A stretch of DNA of 64,000 nt from CAVOKN01 sp963696505 (lineage in GTDB: Bacteria; Pseudomonadota; Gammaproteobacteria; Burkholderiales; Rhodocyclaceae): positions 62,001 to 126,000 of the forward strand of contig CAVOKN010000007.1 of assembly GCA_963696505.1 (NCBI GenBank). The letters run 5' to 3'. Position numbers and translations under genes: made by a program. Position 1 is the first letter of the stretch. Every line of letters begins with the position of its first letter. The notes beneath the pieces were generated by a model. The model saw nothing but the letters and a program-made list of their open reading frames with translations, was not told the DNA's origin and ran no database searches. This document shows, piece by piece, positions 43,635 through 52,250 of this stretch.

Positions 43635-45353
43635 ATGACCCGAGCCCAGACCTTCCTGCTGCTGATCGAGCGCAAGCGCCGCTGGCTGCTGCTGGCCCAG
43701 TTGGCGACGCTGCATCTGGTGCTGATGCAGCACATCGGCGATCCCTTCGCGCGCACCCTGCTGGTGGTGCATATCGGCTTGTTCATGCTGTGGCAGCCGC
43801 TGGTGCGGGCGGAGCGCCGCATCGGATGGCCCGGCCTGATCGCCGTCCTCGGGGCGATCGCCTGCATGGCGATCTGGGTCAACGCCTGGCTGATGATCGG
43901 CTGGGTGATGCTGCTGGCGGGCATCGTCGGCGGCAAGGTGTTCTTCTCCGACTCGCGGGCGATGCGGCTGTTTTACCTGATGGCGCTGGCCTACCTGGTG
44001 CTGGCGCTGCTGCTGCTGCTCACGCCGCAGATCATCCCGCGGCCGTTTCCGCTTCCCGATGTCATCGAGCTGCTGGCCCACTTCGGTCTGCCGGCCATGT
44101 TCGCACTGATGATGCTGCTGCCGGTACGCGGCGACGAGGCGGAGCATGCCGAAGTGATCGACTTCGTATACAGCAGCTTCGTCTTCCTGCTGCTGGCGGT
44201 GCTGGTGCTGGGCACGCTCGCCCTGATGCTGCTGACCGACCGCGGCTATGCCGAGGCACTGGCCGTGACGGTGACGGCCATCGCCGTCGTGCTGCTTTTC
44301 CTGGCCTGGGCCTGGAACCCGCGGGCGGGATTCTCCGGCCTCGGGCTGGTGCTCTCGCGCTACGTGCTTTCGGTGGGCTTGCCCTTCGAGGACTGGATGC
44401 GCGAGCTGACCGAACTGGCGGCGCGGGAATCAGATCCCGACGTGTTCGCCGAACAAGCCTGTCGCAGCTTCGGCCGCTTCGCCGGGGTGAGCGGGGTGCA
44501 TTGGAAGACCGAAACACGCGAAAGTCAGTACGGGGAGGACGCCGGGCATAGCTTTACGTTCCGCCACGGGACGCTAGTCGTCAACCTCTACACGGCCCAC
44601 AATCCTGGCCCGGCGCTGGTCTGGCACTTCCATCTGCTGGTACAGGTGCTCGGTGAGTTCTACCTTGCGAAGCTGCGCTCGCGCCAGGTGCAGCACTTGT
44701 CTTATCTCCAGGCGGTGCACGAAACCGGGGCCCGGCTCACTCACGACGTCAAGAACCTCCTCCAATCTCTGAATGCCCTGGTCTTTGCCGCGGAAAGGGA
44801 GGGCGACGAGGTGACACCCCAGTTCCGCGCCCTGCTGCGGCGCCAGTTGCCGGTGATCAGCCAGCGGCTGCAGCAAACGCTGGAAAAACTCAAGCAGCCG
44901 GCACCCGAGGTGCAGGCGCAGATCGAGGCCTCGCGCTGGTGGCGCGAGGTGCAGGCGCGCTGTGTCCAGCCCAATCTGCGCCTGTTCGCCATCGGGCTGC
45001 GGGAGGGAGTCCGGCTGCCGGCCGGCCTGTTCGACAGCACGCTCGAAAACCTCCTGGAGAATGCCCTGCGCAAGCAGGCGGGAACGCCGGATCTGGCCGT
45101 CAGCGTGAGCTTCGATATGACAAATGGCGTTGCGCTGAAGGTGTGCGACAACGGCACCCCGATACCCCAGGCCATCGCCCGCGACCTGTTTCACGCGCCG
45201 GTGCCTTCGGAAACGGGCCTTGGCATCGGCCTTTACCAGATGGCGCGACAGGCAGAGTGGCATGGCTACCGGCTCGCCGTCGCCGCGAACGAGCCGGGCC
45301 AGGTGTGCGTCAAGCTGGAGCACCGCGCGGAGCCGGTGGCAGAAAAGGGCTAG
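43635..45353 (+). CDS. Orphan sensor histidine kinase
   Basis: A 572-residue protein with a membrane domain of about seven hydrophobic segments (residues 15-240). A GAF-like cytoplasmic segment follows, then a kinase core with a probable phospho-acceptor histidine in ARLTHDVKNLLQSL and an ATPase domain (TLENLLENALRK, VCDNGTPIP, GLGIGLYQMARQAEWHG). No response regulator gene is next to it. ATG 43635 is used; GTG 43605 adds ten residues. The HDVKNLL form of the H-box is that of the HWE/PrsK-like kinases. Partner unknown. Confidence 0.82.
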   Translation: MTRAQTFLLLIERKRRWLLLAQLATLHLVLMQHIGDPFARTLLVVHIGLFMLWQPLVRAERRIGWPGLIAVLGAIACMAIWVNAWLMIGWVMLLAGIVGGKVFFSDSRAMRLFYLMALAYLVLALLLLLTPQIIPRPFPLPDVIELLAHFGLPAMFALMMLLPVRGDEAEHAEVIDFVYSSFVFLLLAVLVLGTLALMLLTDRGYAEALAVTVTAIAVVLLFLAWAWNPRAGFSGLGLVLSRYVLSVGLPFEDWMRELTELAARESDPDVFAEQACRSFGRFAGVSGVHWKTETRESQYGEDAGHSFTFRHGTLVVNLYTAHNPGPALVWHFHLLVQVLGEFYLAKLRSRQVQHLSYLQAVHETGARLTHDVKNLLQSLNALVFAAEREGDEVTPQFRALLRRQLPVISQRLQQTLEKLKQPAPEVQAQIEASRWWREVQARCVQPNLRLFAIGLREGVRLPAGLFDSTLENLLENALRKQAGTPDLAVSVSFDMTNGVALKVCDNGTPIPQAIARDLFHAPVPSETGLGIGLYQMARQAEWHGYRLAVAANEPGQVCVKLEHRAEPVAEKG

Positions 45354-45559
45354 GCGGGGTTGAGACCTTCGCGCTTCCGACGATCGACGACCTGATCGGC
45401 AGGAATGTCGGTGAGCTTGGCTCGCATCGTGGGCTCCTGGCCGGCCGTTCCAGCTAGCCGATCATCGAAACCAGCCGAAATTCAATCAAATTTTACTAAT
45501 TATCATAATGTGTTAATGTGTAGTTTCATTGTTTTAAGGTTGCTGTTAGTTTCATCGCC
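45354..45559. other. AT-rich spacer before the DUF4143 ATPase gene
   Basis: No gene supported. From about 45478 to 45555 the base composition drops sharply in G+C (runs such as AAATTTTACTAATTATCATAA), quite unlike the rest of the window. It may hold the promoter of the next gene and hints at foreign origin. A 25-codon minus frame near 45428 is too short to support. Confidence 0.5.
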
Positions 45560-47029
45560 ATGAAGGTATCCAAGGAAGAACTCGTCGCCGTCCTGTCCCA
45601 GTTCAATCCTTGGTGGCGGGACGAAGCCATTGCCGATCTGCCCAAGTGGCGGCGTGCCGCCTACCGCGAATTGCAGACGTGGCTCATAACCCCGCCCGCC
45701 CCGCGCGCCGTGCTGCTCTCCGGCGCGCGGCAGATCGGCAAGACCACGCTGATGTTGCAGGCTGCCGAAGCGCTGCTGCGCAACGGCGTGCCGCCCGCCA
45801 ACATCCTCTATGCCACCTTCGACCACCCCATCCTCAAGCTCGCCGGTATCGATGCACTGCTGGAAGCCTGGCGCGAGCGCGAACCCAAGGCCGAGGGGCT
45901 CGAATACCTCTTCCTCGACGAGGCCCAGTTCATCCGCGATTGGGGCACCTGGGTCAAGCACCAGGTGGATTTCGCCAAGCAGCGGCGCATAGCCTTCACC
46001 GGATCGGCCATGCCCCTGGTGGAGGCCGGGCAGGAGTCGGGCGTCGGACGCTGGCACACGATTCGGCTGACCACGCTCTCGTTCTACGAGTACCTGCAGA
46101 TCAAGAACCTGTCGCTGCCGGCGCTGCCCCGCCTTAAGTCCTTGCGCGACCTGTTCGATTGGCCTCAGGCGGACCTGTACCGCGTCACGGAGAGCGCCGC
46201 GCCCTACGTCGGGCATTTCCACGAGTACCTGGTGCGCGGCGGTTTCCCGCAGACGGCCCAGATGGAGAGCATCACGCAGGCCCAGCGCCTGCTGCGCGAG
46301 GATATCATCGACAAGGTGCTCAAGCGGGACATGACCGCCCTGTTCGGGGTGCGGCGCGTGCTCGACCTGGAACACACCTTCCTCTACCTGTGCATGCACG
46401 ACGGCGGGCTGCTCGACATGCTCGACCTCTGCGCAAACCTGGAGGTCAAGCGGCCGACGGCGCAGAACTTCATCGAACTGCTGGAATCGACGCACCTCAT
46501 CTACCGCCTGCCGCCCTTCGGCTACGGCAAGGATGTGCTGCGTGCCCGTTTCAAGATCTATCTCGCCGATGCCGCCATTGCGCCAGCGGTAATGCTCAAG
46601 GGCAAGGCGATCCTCGAAGACGCAGGGGCGCTGGGCCTAGCCACGGAGACCGCCGTGTTCAAGCATCTGTTCGCGCGCTACTATCCGCAGAACGTGCGAT
46701 TCACCTACTGGCGCGGCAAGAAGGGTCGCGAAGTGGATCTGGTCGCCGAGGTGGGCGGGCAGATCATTCCCTTCGAGGTTAAATACCGCGCCCAGCACAC
46801 CGGCTTGCGTGATCTCAAGGGCCTGCTGGACTTGTGCCAGCAGAAATCGATTGACCGCGGCTACGTGGTCACAAAATCCCTCGACGACTTCGGCACGATT
46901 TCCGATCTGCCCGACACCAGCACCCGGATACTGCGCATCCCCGCAGCGCTGCTGTGCTACTGGATGGGCGAATCGGAACTCGCACCTGAACCACAAAGCG
47001 TGCCATCGCCGGGCCAAACGAGGAGCTGA
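45560..47029 (+). CDS. AAA ATPase with DUF4143 domain
   Basis: A 489-residue P-loop protein: Walker A GARQIGKTT (55-63), Walker B YLFLDEAQ (D120, E121), sensor TGSAMPL, and a C-terminal DUF4143 with a nuclease-like core (GREVDLVAEVGGQIIPFEVKYR). These proteins are frequent in accessory DNA and their function is poorly known. The AT-rich region directly upstream suggests recent acquisition. No partner gene is obvious. Confidence 0.88.
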   Translation: MKVSKEELVAVLSQFNPWWRDEAIADLPKWRRAAYRELQTWLITPPAPRAVLLSGARQIGKTTLMLQAAEALLRNGVPPANILYATFDHPILKLAGIDALLEAWREREPKAEGLEYLFLDEAQFIRDWGTWVKHQVDFAKQRRIAFTGSAMPLVEAGQESGVGRWHTIRLTTLSFYEYLQIKNLSLPALPRLKSLRDLFDWPQADLYRVTESAAPYVGHFHEYLVRGGFPQTAQMESITQAQRLLREDIIDKVLKRDMTALFGVRRVLDLEHTFLYLCMHDGGLLDMLDLCANLEVKRPTAQNFIELLESTHLIYRLPPFGYGKDVLRARFKIYLADAAIAPAVMLKGKAILEDAGALGLATETAVFKHLFARYYPQNVRFTYWRGKKGREVDLVAEVGGQIIPFEVKYRAQHTGLRDLKGLLDLCQQKSIDRGYVVTKSLDDFGTISDLPDTSTRILRIPAALLCYWMGESELAPEPQSVPSPGQTRS

Positions 47030-47086
47030 AGGGCGTTTTCAGCGTCGGCTGAAGCCGTCCTTGAAGGCACTTGGACGGCTGGCCGA

Positions 47087-48397
47087 TCAGACCGCGCTGC
47101 CGGCGTCTTGCGGGACCGGCGCGGCGGCCTTCTTCCGGCTCAGCATTCGATACACCGTCATGCTGCCCTTGCCCTTGAGCTGGACGGTCTGGGCTTCGCT
47201 GAACTCGTAGTGGTCGCGCAGTCGGCGGTAGGTGGTGGCGTCAACGTGCACCATGCCGGGAACGCCCTCGGTGGTGATGCGGCTGGCGATGTTGACCGTG
47301 TCGCCCCAGAGATCATAGATGAACTTCTTCTTGCCGACCACGCCCGCCACCACCGGACCGGTGCCGATGCCGATGCGCACTTCCAGGTGTCGCTCGTTCA
47401 CCGCAAAGTCGCGGTGCAGCAGGTCGCGCATCTCGATCGCCATCTCGGCAATCGCATTGCAGTAGTCGTCGCGCCCGTCGTCGAGGCCGCCTGCCACCAT
47501 GTAGGCGTCGCCTATGGTCTTGATCTTCTCCAGGCCGAGTCGCTCCGCCATCTCGTCGAATGACGAGAAGATGCGGTTGAGCATCGAGAATACCTGGTTG
47601 GGCGACATGCCTTCCGCCACCTGGGTGAAGTTGACGATGTCGGCGAACATCACCGTCACGTCGGCGAAGCCGTCGGCAATGGTCTGGTTGCTGTTCTTCA
47701 GGCGTTCGGCGACTGCGCCCGGAAGGATGTTGAGCAGCAGGCGCTCCGAGCGCTCCTGCTCGGCCTGGAGCCGCTGGTGGGCCTCCAGCAGCCGGGCCTG
47801 GGCCTTCTGCTTCTCGGCGATGGAAAAGCGCAGCAGCAGGAACACGATGGTCGACACGGCGATGAAGTTGAGCGCGAAGAACACCATGCTGGTCTTCAGC
47901 GGGATCTTCGGCGCCTGCGCGCTCTGGAAGTCGGCCAGGTAGTAGTCCACGGACCCGGACAGGGCGACGAGCAGGATGTAGGCGACGAACCAGGCCAGCG
48001 ACTCGCGCACGCCGATCACCAGGATCGCGCCGATCGGTGCCAGCAGACCCCACAGCACCACGCCGCTCGAGGTGATGAAGTTGCCGATGCTCCACTGCAC
48101 GACGAAGGGGAAGAACAGGAACAGGCCGAGCTGGCTCAGGCGGAAAAGGTTGAAGTTTCCGCTGCGGATGTAGAGCGCAAGATTGCCTGCCAGCAGCGCC
48201 TGGAAGGCGAAGGGCAGGGTGGCCGAAAGCTTGGGGCCGAGGCTCCAGTAGACCACCAGCCACAGGATAGACGCCACGCTCACCAGGCCGGTGGCGAACA
48301 TCAGCAGCGACTTGTTCAGCCGGACCTCGTCGCAATCCTTGGGGTCGATGCCGGCGTGGCGCAGGCGTTCGAGAAAACTGGGCGGGGTGCCCGACAT
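47087..48397 (-). CDS. Class III adenylate cyclase, membrane-bound
   Basis: A 436-residue protein with about six N-terminal TM segments (30-210), a coiled-coil linker (KQKAQARLLEAHQRLQAEQERS) and a class III cyclase domain. The metal aspartate (VMFADIVNFT), substrate-binding K and D (KIKTIGDAYMVAGG) and WGDTVNIASRI are present. This pattern fits ATP specificity. It would make cAMP from ATP at the inner membrane. A weak hairpin (47054-47079) lies after the stop. Confidence 0.92.
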   Translation of the reverse strand: MSGTPPSFLERLRHAGIDPKDCDEVRLNKSLLMFATGLVSVASILWLVVYWSLGPKLSATLPFAFQALLAGNLALYIRSGNFNLFRLSQLGLFLFFPFVVQWSIGNFITSSGVVLWGLLAPIGAILVIGVRESLAWFVAYILLVALSGSVDYYLADFQSAQAPKIPLKTSMVFFALNFIAVSTIVFLLLRFSIAEKQKAQARLLEAHQRLQAEQERSERLLLNILPGAVAERLKNSNQTIADGFADVTVMFADIVNFTQVAEGMSPNQVFSMLNRIFSSFDEMAERLGLEKIKTIGDAYMVAGGLDDGRDDYCNAIAEMAIEMRDLLHRDFAVNERHLEVRIGIGTGPVVAGVVGKKKFIYDLWGDTVNIASRITTEGVPGMVHVDATTYRRLRDHYEFSEAQTVQLKGKGSMTVYRMLSRKKAAAPVPQDAGSAV

Positions 48398-48555
48398 TGA
48401 GTTCTCCGATCGGTGGTGTCCGCGCGTCAGGCCGGAAACCCCGATGACGGCGTAGTTTCTCAGGAAGGGGCGGGGCGGGTCAAGGCGTGGGAGGGAGGTC
48501 CGGCATCGGTCGTGCGCTCGCGAGAGGCGCAGGCCACGATCACGTTCCAGCAGAA

Positions 48556-48933
48556 TCAGATGCGGCGGATCAGTTCGCTGTATCTCAACAGCATGGCATC
48601 CGCAGTAAGCATCACCAGAGGCTCGCAGATGGCCTGGGCAACCAGCAGGCGATCAAAGGGATCGCTATGATGGTCAGGAAGCCGCGCAATCGCTGCGGCA
48701 TGAGTCGGAGTGACGTGCAGCGGCAGGAAACCGCTCTCCGCAATCACCTCGGCCATTCGTGCCGGATCGCAATCGATCTTGCCGAGGCGCGCCTTGATGG
48801 CGATCTCCCAGATCGATGCTGCCGAGACATACACCTCGTCCGCATCGAGGATGGCCGCCCGAGCTTCGCGTCCCAGTTTCTGGTTGTCGGTAACGGCCCA
48901 GATGAAGACGTGCGTATCGAGCAGCACGCGCAT
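48556..48933 (-). CDS. VapC-type PIN ribonuclease toxin
   Basis: A 125-residue PIN-domain protein with the acidic residues D6 (LLDTHVFIW), E43 (ASIWEIAIK), D91 and D94 (DPFDRLLVAQA). It overlaps its antitoxin stop by one base. VapC toxins cut tRNA or rRNA. It appears complete. Confidence 0.9.
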   Translation of the reverse strand: MRVLLDTHVFIWAVTDNQKLGREARAAILDADEVYVSAASIWEIAIKARLGKIDCDPARMAEVIAESGFLPLHVTPTHAAAIARLPDHHSDPFDRLLVAQAICEPLVMLTADAMLLRYSELIRRI

Positions 48934-49169
48934 CAGCGGCCCTCAAAACCGGCGAGGACGGTCTCGGGAAGCGGCGCATCGAAGTCGTCCGCAACAGCGA
49001 CCTTGCCCTTGAGGGCCCCGAAGCGTATCGGCTGCCGCTTTGACCCCAGCGAAGTAAGCCTGGCGACGGGCTTGCCGGCGCGCCCGATAATCACGTCCTC
49101 TCCTGTGGCGGCCTTGTCGACCAGTTTCGAAAGCTGGGTCTTGGCCTCATAAATGTTCACCGTTTCCAT
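48933..49169 (-). CDS. Phd/YefM-family antitoxin
   Basis: A 78-residue antitoxin (TVNIYEAKTQLSKLVDKAATGEDVIIGRAGKPVARL). ATG 49169 is chosen because AGGAG lies six bases upstream of it. The ATG at 49175 directly abuts that AGGAG and is too close. Forms a module with the VapC-type toxin. Confidence 0.88.
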   Translation of the reverse strand: METVNIYEAKTQLSKLVDKAATGEDVIIGRAGKPVARLTSLGSKRQPIRFGALKGKVAVADDFDAPLPETVLAGFEGR

Positions 49170-49435
49170 GCACATCTCCTGATTAAGGCTTGACCAAGTC
49201 TAGTCCATTCTGGCCTTGTGGTCGACGCCGCGACGGAGGCTGGCGACGCTTGCTAGCGGCAAGCTCGGACAGGCTGAGGGGCAGCAATAATCGCGTGAAT
49301 TGCTCCCTCTTCCCGCACGCGGGGCGAGGGAACCGTTCCGCGACCTTCAGGCGTTTTCCCTGGAGATGGTCCCTTGCTTCCGACTTGAATGGCGACCACA
49401 ATAAAGCACCTTTTATAGTCAGAAACGATCTCGCC

Positions 49436-49759
49436 ATGGAGCAAGTTCTCGCCACCCGCTCGGTCAGCATCACCGAACTGAAACGCAGCCCCAGCGCCGT
49501 CCTCGAACAGGCTGGCGCCGAACCCGTCGCCGTGCTCAACCACAACCGGCCGGCGGCCTACCTGCTCTCTCCCGAAGTCTATAGGTCGATGCTCGAACGC
49601 CTGAATGCCGATCTGCGGGCGGCGATACAGGAGGGCATCGATAGCGGCCCGGCGATTTCCGCCGACGATCTGTTTGCGGAACTGAACGTCCGCCATGCCG
49701 AGCCAAAGCGCCCGACGCCGAAGTCAGTTGCCAAGAACCGCGGCAAGCGCATCGCTTGA
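49436..49759 (+). CDS. Phd/YefM-family antitoxin (second module)
   Basis: A 107-residue protein with the Phd/YefM pattern (SVSITELKRSPSAVLEQAGAEPVAVLNHNRPAAYLLSPEVYRSML) and a basic tail. ATG 49436 begins the conserved part; the frame upstream is repeat-like. It is translationally coupled (TGATG) to a ParE/RelE-type toxin gene. The 260 bases before it hold a copy of the CCCTCTTCCCGC repeat (about 49308-49332). Confidence 0.85.
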   Translation: MEQVLATRSVSITELKRSPSAVLEQAGAEPVAVLNHNRPAAYLLSPEVYRSMLERLNADLRAAIQEGIDSGPAISADDLFAELNVRHAEPKRPTPKSVAKNRGKRIA

Positions 49760-50063
49760 TGGTGGCAGTCACTTTTTCGCCGAAGTCGCGGCAGGACCTA
49801 CTCGACATCGGCGATTACATCGCCAAGGACAGCCCGGCAAACGCCCGGCGCTTTGTCGCCAAGCTAATGGATCAGTGCAAACGGATTGGACGCGCTCCGC
49901 TGGGCTATGTCAGCCGAGAGGACTTGGCGCCCAGCCTGCGCATGGCAGCACTGGATCGCTATGTGATCTTTTTTCGCGTGCTTGACGGGGGGTGCGTGTT
50001 GAACGCGTTCTGCACGGGGCACGCAATCTGCCGGTCATATCGGGACAGATATCGAGCGATTAG
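49759..50063 (+). pseudogene. ParE/RelE-type toxin with frameshift in a G run
   Basis: From ATG 49759 the frame encodes an N-terminal ParE-like fold (VAVTFSPKSRQDLLDIGDYIAKDSPANARRF) to FFRVLDGG. After six G at 49986-49991 the expected ending VRVERVLHGARNLPVIS continues in another frame to the stop at 50061. One added G would restore a normal toxin of about 101 residues. As read, the frame runs on to 50319 with an unrelated tail. Homopolymer error or true mutation cannot be separated here. Confidence 0.8.
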
Positions 50064-50377
50064 TAGGGGCACCCATGAGCCCCCCATGCGGCGCAATCGA
50101 CGCATGGGAGATTCAGGCACTGCATTTGTCATGTTCGTGCAGGTCTTCCCCGCCGGTAGGGGGCAGTCGCCGGCTTGGCCCGGCACAAGACAATTCTTGC
50201 TCGCTTCGCGTTCTTCGCCGATCAACTGCCATTTTCAGAGGATGAGATGGGTCTCAGGCCACTCCCTTCGTGGTTGGAGGGCTGGGGTCAGGGGGCAATC
50301 AGCGATGCTTGAGGGCTGAGCGTTCTTGCAAATCAAGAGGTGCTACTTTGGCGATAGTCAGTGGCTGGAGAGCGGCG
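50064..50377. other. Spacer without supported genes
   Basis: About 310 bases. They contain a palindrome-rich segment (CCCATGAG...GCGCAATCGACGCATGGG, about 50071-50108) and a CTGGGGTCAGGGGGC stretch resembling the intergenic repeat. A small minus-strand frame (88 codons) has no recognisable features. Confidence 0.5.
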
Positions 50378-50854
50378 GTGGGCGTAGCCAACAAAGCGGG
50401 GAAACTGGATCTGGGCGGCTATCTCGCATGGGCATGGGAAGCCGCGCAGGAAGAGAATCACGAATTCCACGCCGGGGACGTGCTTGCCTTGGTGGGCGGA
50501 ACACTTCCTCACAACACGGCCAGCCCCAACATCGCCGTTGCACTCAGAAACCGGCTGCGGGGCGGTGCGTGCCGCGTGTTTGGAGATGGCACCAAGGTCC
50601 ATATCGAAGCCGCCGACGCGGTGCTGTATTCCGACGTGGTCGTTTCTTGCGATGCCCGCGACAACGGCCCCGAGGACCGCTTCGTGCCTCATCCGGTGCT
50701 GATCATGGAGGTGCTTTCGCCATCCACTGCCGTTTACGACCGCGGCGACAAGTTTGCACTGGTTCGGCGCCTGCCAAGCCTGCCCGAGTACGTGCTGGTG
50801 GATGTGGTGTCGATCCGGGTGGAGGTGTTCCGGCTCAATGCCGCCGGGCGATAG
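50378..50854 (+). CDS. Uma2-family (DUF820) putative endonuclease, C-terminally short
   Basis: About 158 residues of a Uma2 protein: LGGYLAWAWEAAQEENHEFHAGDVLALVGGT, CRVFGDGTKVHIEAADAVLYSDVVVSCD, VLIMEVLSPSTAVYDRGDKF, PSLPEYVLVD. The PD-(D/E)XK-like residues (D in YSDVVV, E in IMEVLS) are present. The protein stops at NAAGR, short of the usual end; the continuation VLRNGG is in another frame, so a small deletion is likely. GTG 50378 matches the family start best. Function unknown. Confidence 0.7.
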   Translation: MGVANKAGKLDLGGYLAWAWEAAQEENHEFHAGDVLALVGGTLPHNTASPNIAVALRNRLRGGACRVFGDGTKVHIEAADAVLYSDVVVSCDARDNGPEDRFVPHPVLIMEVLSPSTAVYDRGDKFALVRRLPSLPEYVLVDVVSIRVEVFRLNAAGR

Positions 50855-50893
50855 TCCTGCGGAATGGGGGGCAGTCGGCTGCGCTGCCTAATG

Positions 50894-51257
50894 TTAACCG
50901 AGACCGAACAACATTGAACGCACAGTTGCGGAGAGCGGGGGAACGTCTTGAATCACTGTCCTCCACGCGATCTCTAGGTCAACATCGAAGTATCCGTGTG
51001 CCAAAGCGTTGCGCATTGCCGCGGCGCCGCTCCAAGGAAGCTCCGGTTGATGCGCAACGAAGTCCGGGTAGTTCCGCCGGATGTTCTGCGCCGCTTCACC
51101 CACGATCTCAAGGTTGCGAATCACAGCGTCCGGGGCTCCTCCTCGCTCGCGAGAAACATCGCCTGATCGAGTCCTGGTACGTAGCGATCGATTCTTTCAG
51201 CCGCCTGCGGATGTGGGTAAGGTAGTCCTTGAGGCGCTTCACGCCGGACTTGGTCAC
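50894..51257 (-). pseudogene. HepT-like HEPN toxin, two frameshifts
   Basis: The downstream frame (ATG 51124) holds the C-terminal part with the HEPN RNase motif R-N-A-L-A-H-G-Y (R-x4-H plus the Tyr target of AMPylation). The N-terminal part is spread over two other frames: VTKSGVKRLKDYLTHIR from GTG 51257, then AAERIDRYVPGLDQAMFLASEEEP. One-base indels near 51211 and 51139 separate them. The GTG overlaps the antitoxin stop (GTGA). Originally the toxin of an MNT-HEPN pair. Confidence 0.78.
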
Positions 51258-51544
51258 ACCGGCTGAGCATCCTTGAGCACTTGGCTACGCCATCCTTCAG
51301 GCAACGCTCCGGGCGTCACGACGTCAACCGCACATCCGAGAAGTTCACTGACCTCTACTTGGATCGCACCGATATCGAGCAGTGTCGTCGCCTCGCTGGG
51401 GTCCACCAGAAGATCGAGGTCGCTAACCTCGGTGTCCTCACCGCGAAGCACGGAACCAAAGACGCGAACTCCCAAAGTGCGATGCTTGGCCGCGATCGAA
51501 CGTATTGCGGTTCTGTTGGCGGCAAGGGCAACTGAAGGTTTCAT
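51254..51544 (-). CDS. MntA-like nucleotidyltransferase antitoxin
   Basis: A 96-residue minimal nucleotidyltransferase with the signature GSVLRGEDTEVSDLDLLVD. MntA antitoxins transfer AMP to a tyrosine of the HepT toxin. It is coupled to the broken hepT-like gene by a four-base overlap. ATG 51544 (MKPSVALAANR) is used instead of an earlier one inside the pilin spacer. Confidence 0.85.
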   Translation of the reverse strand: MKPSVALAANRTAIRSIAAKHRTLGVRVFGSVLRGEDTEVSDLDLLVDPSEATTLLDIGAIQVEVSELLGCAVDVVTPGALPEGWRSQVLKDAQPV

Positions 51545-51548
51545 GCGC

Positions 51549-52250
51549 TTAGGGCAACCTGCCGGCGGCAACCATGCGGTTGAAGAGAATCGTGGTCGGC
51601 AGCCAGATCACGATGTCGTCGAATTCTCCGCCGGGGCCGACAGTGTCGGGACTCGGGATCCTGCTGAAGTAGTCAGTCGGACCCGTATTGTTAACGTCCT
51701 CGTCGTCATTTGGCTCAGTACCGTCGGCGAGCGCTGTGCCCGAATCGGAGGTGCCCCAGCTCTTTTTCCCGTGCGAGAACACCACCGCCGGCACCTGTAT
51801 GGCGAGGGGTACTACCGCACCGGCGGCATCGCGCGTACGAACGGAGAGGTTGGCGGCGGGGGTTACCATCGTGATCGGGGCGTTGGCGTAATCCGGGCTA
51901 ACGCTGTAGCGGATCAGTTTGCCCCAAGCGTCGCTCCTTTCGATACCCAGCGCCGCCCACGGAATGAATCCTGCGCACGCGGCGGGGCACGCGCCCACCA
52001 ACTCAGCGCCGTTCGTTGCTGAAACCGCCGGTTTCGGCAGCCGCCCGTTCATGACCGCAAAGCCGATCAGCGCTTCGCGCACGTCGTTGAGGCGCTTCTC
52101 GGTGTCCTGCCGCGCCCGAATCTCCTGCTGAGCGGATAGCGGAATCAGCAGGCCGCCGATGAGGATGGCGACGATCACCAGTACCAAGGCCAGTTCGACC
52201 AGGGTGAAGCCGCGCGCGAAAGTCAGTTCCGGGAAAGCGCCTCGCTTCAT
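51549..52250 (-). CDS. Prepilin-like protein of the MSH cluster
   Basis: A 233-residue protein with leader MKRGAFPELTFARG cut before FTLVELALVLVIVAILIGGLL. A helical stretch (RLNDVREALIGFAVMNGRLPKP) and a variable C-terminal domain with one cysteine pair follow. It overlaps the upstream lectin-prepilin frame by four bases, so it is the last gene of the MSH operon here. It is probably a minor pilin. Confidence 0.88.
   Translation of the reverse strand: MKRGAFPELTFARGFTLVELALVLVIVAILIGGLLIPLSAQQEIRARQDTEKRLNDVREALIGFAVMNGRLPKPAVSATNGAELVGACPAACAGFIPWAALGIERSDAWGKLIRYSVSPDYANAPITMVTPAANLSVRTRDAAGAVVPLAIQVPAVVFSHGKKSWGTSDSGTALADGTEPNDDEDVNNTGPTDYFSRIPSPDTVGPGGEFDDIVIWLPTTILFNRMVAAGRLP

Noticed and set aside
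45354..45440. Short minus-strand frame MRAKLTDIPADQ
   Set aside because: About 25 codons, no recognised family; may be a gene remnant but cannot be supported.
47041..47086. Terminator after the DUF4143 ATPase (GCCGTCC/GGACGGC hairpin)
   Set aside because: Stem is short with a 12-base loop and no T tract on either strand.
50326..51225. 299-codon plus-strand frame over the Uma2 and hepT-like genes
   Set aside because: Arg/Gly/Pro-rich shadow composition; overlaps conserved genes in other frames.
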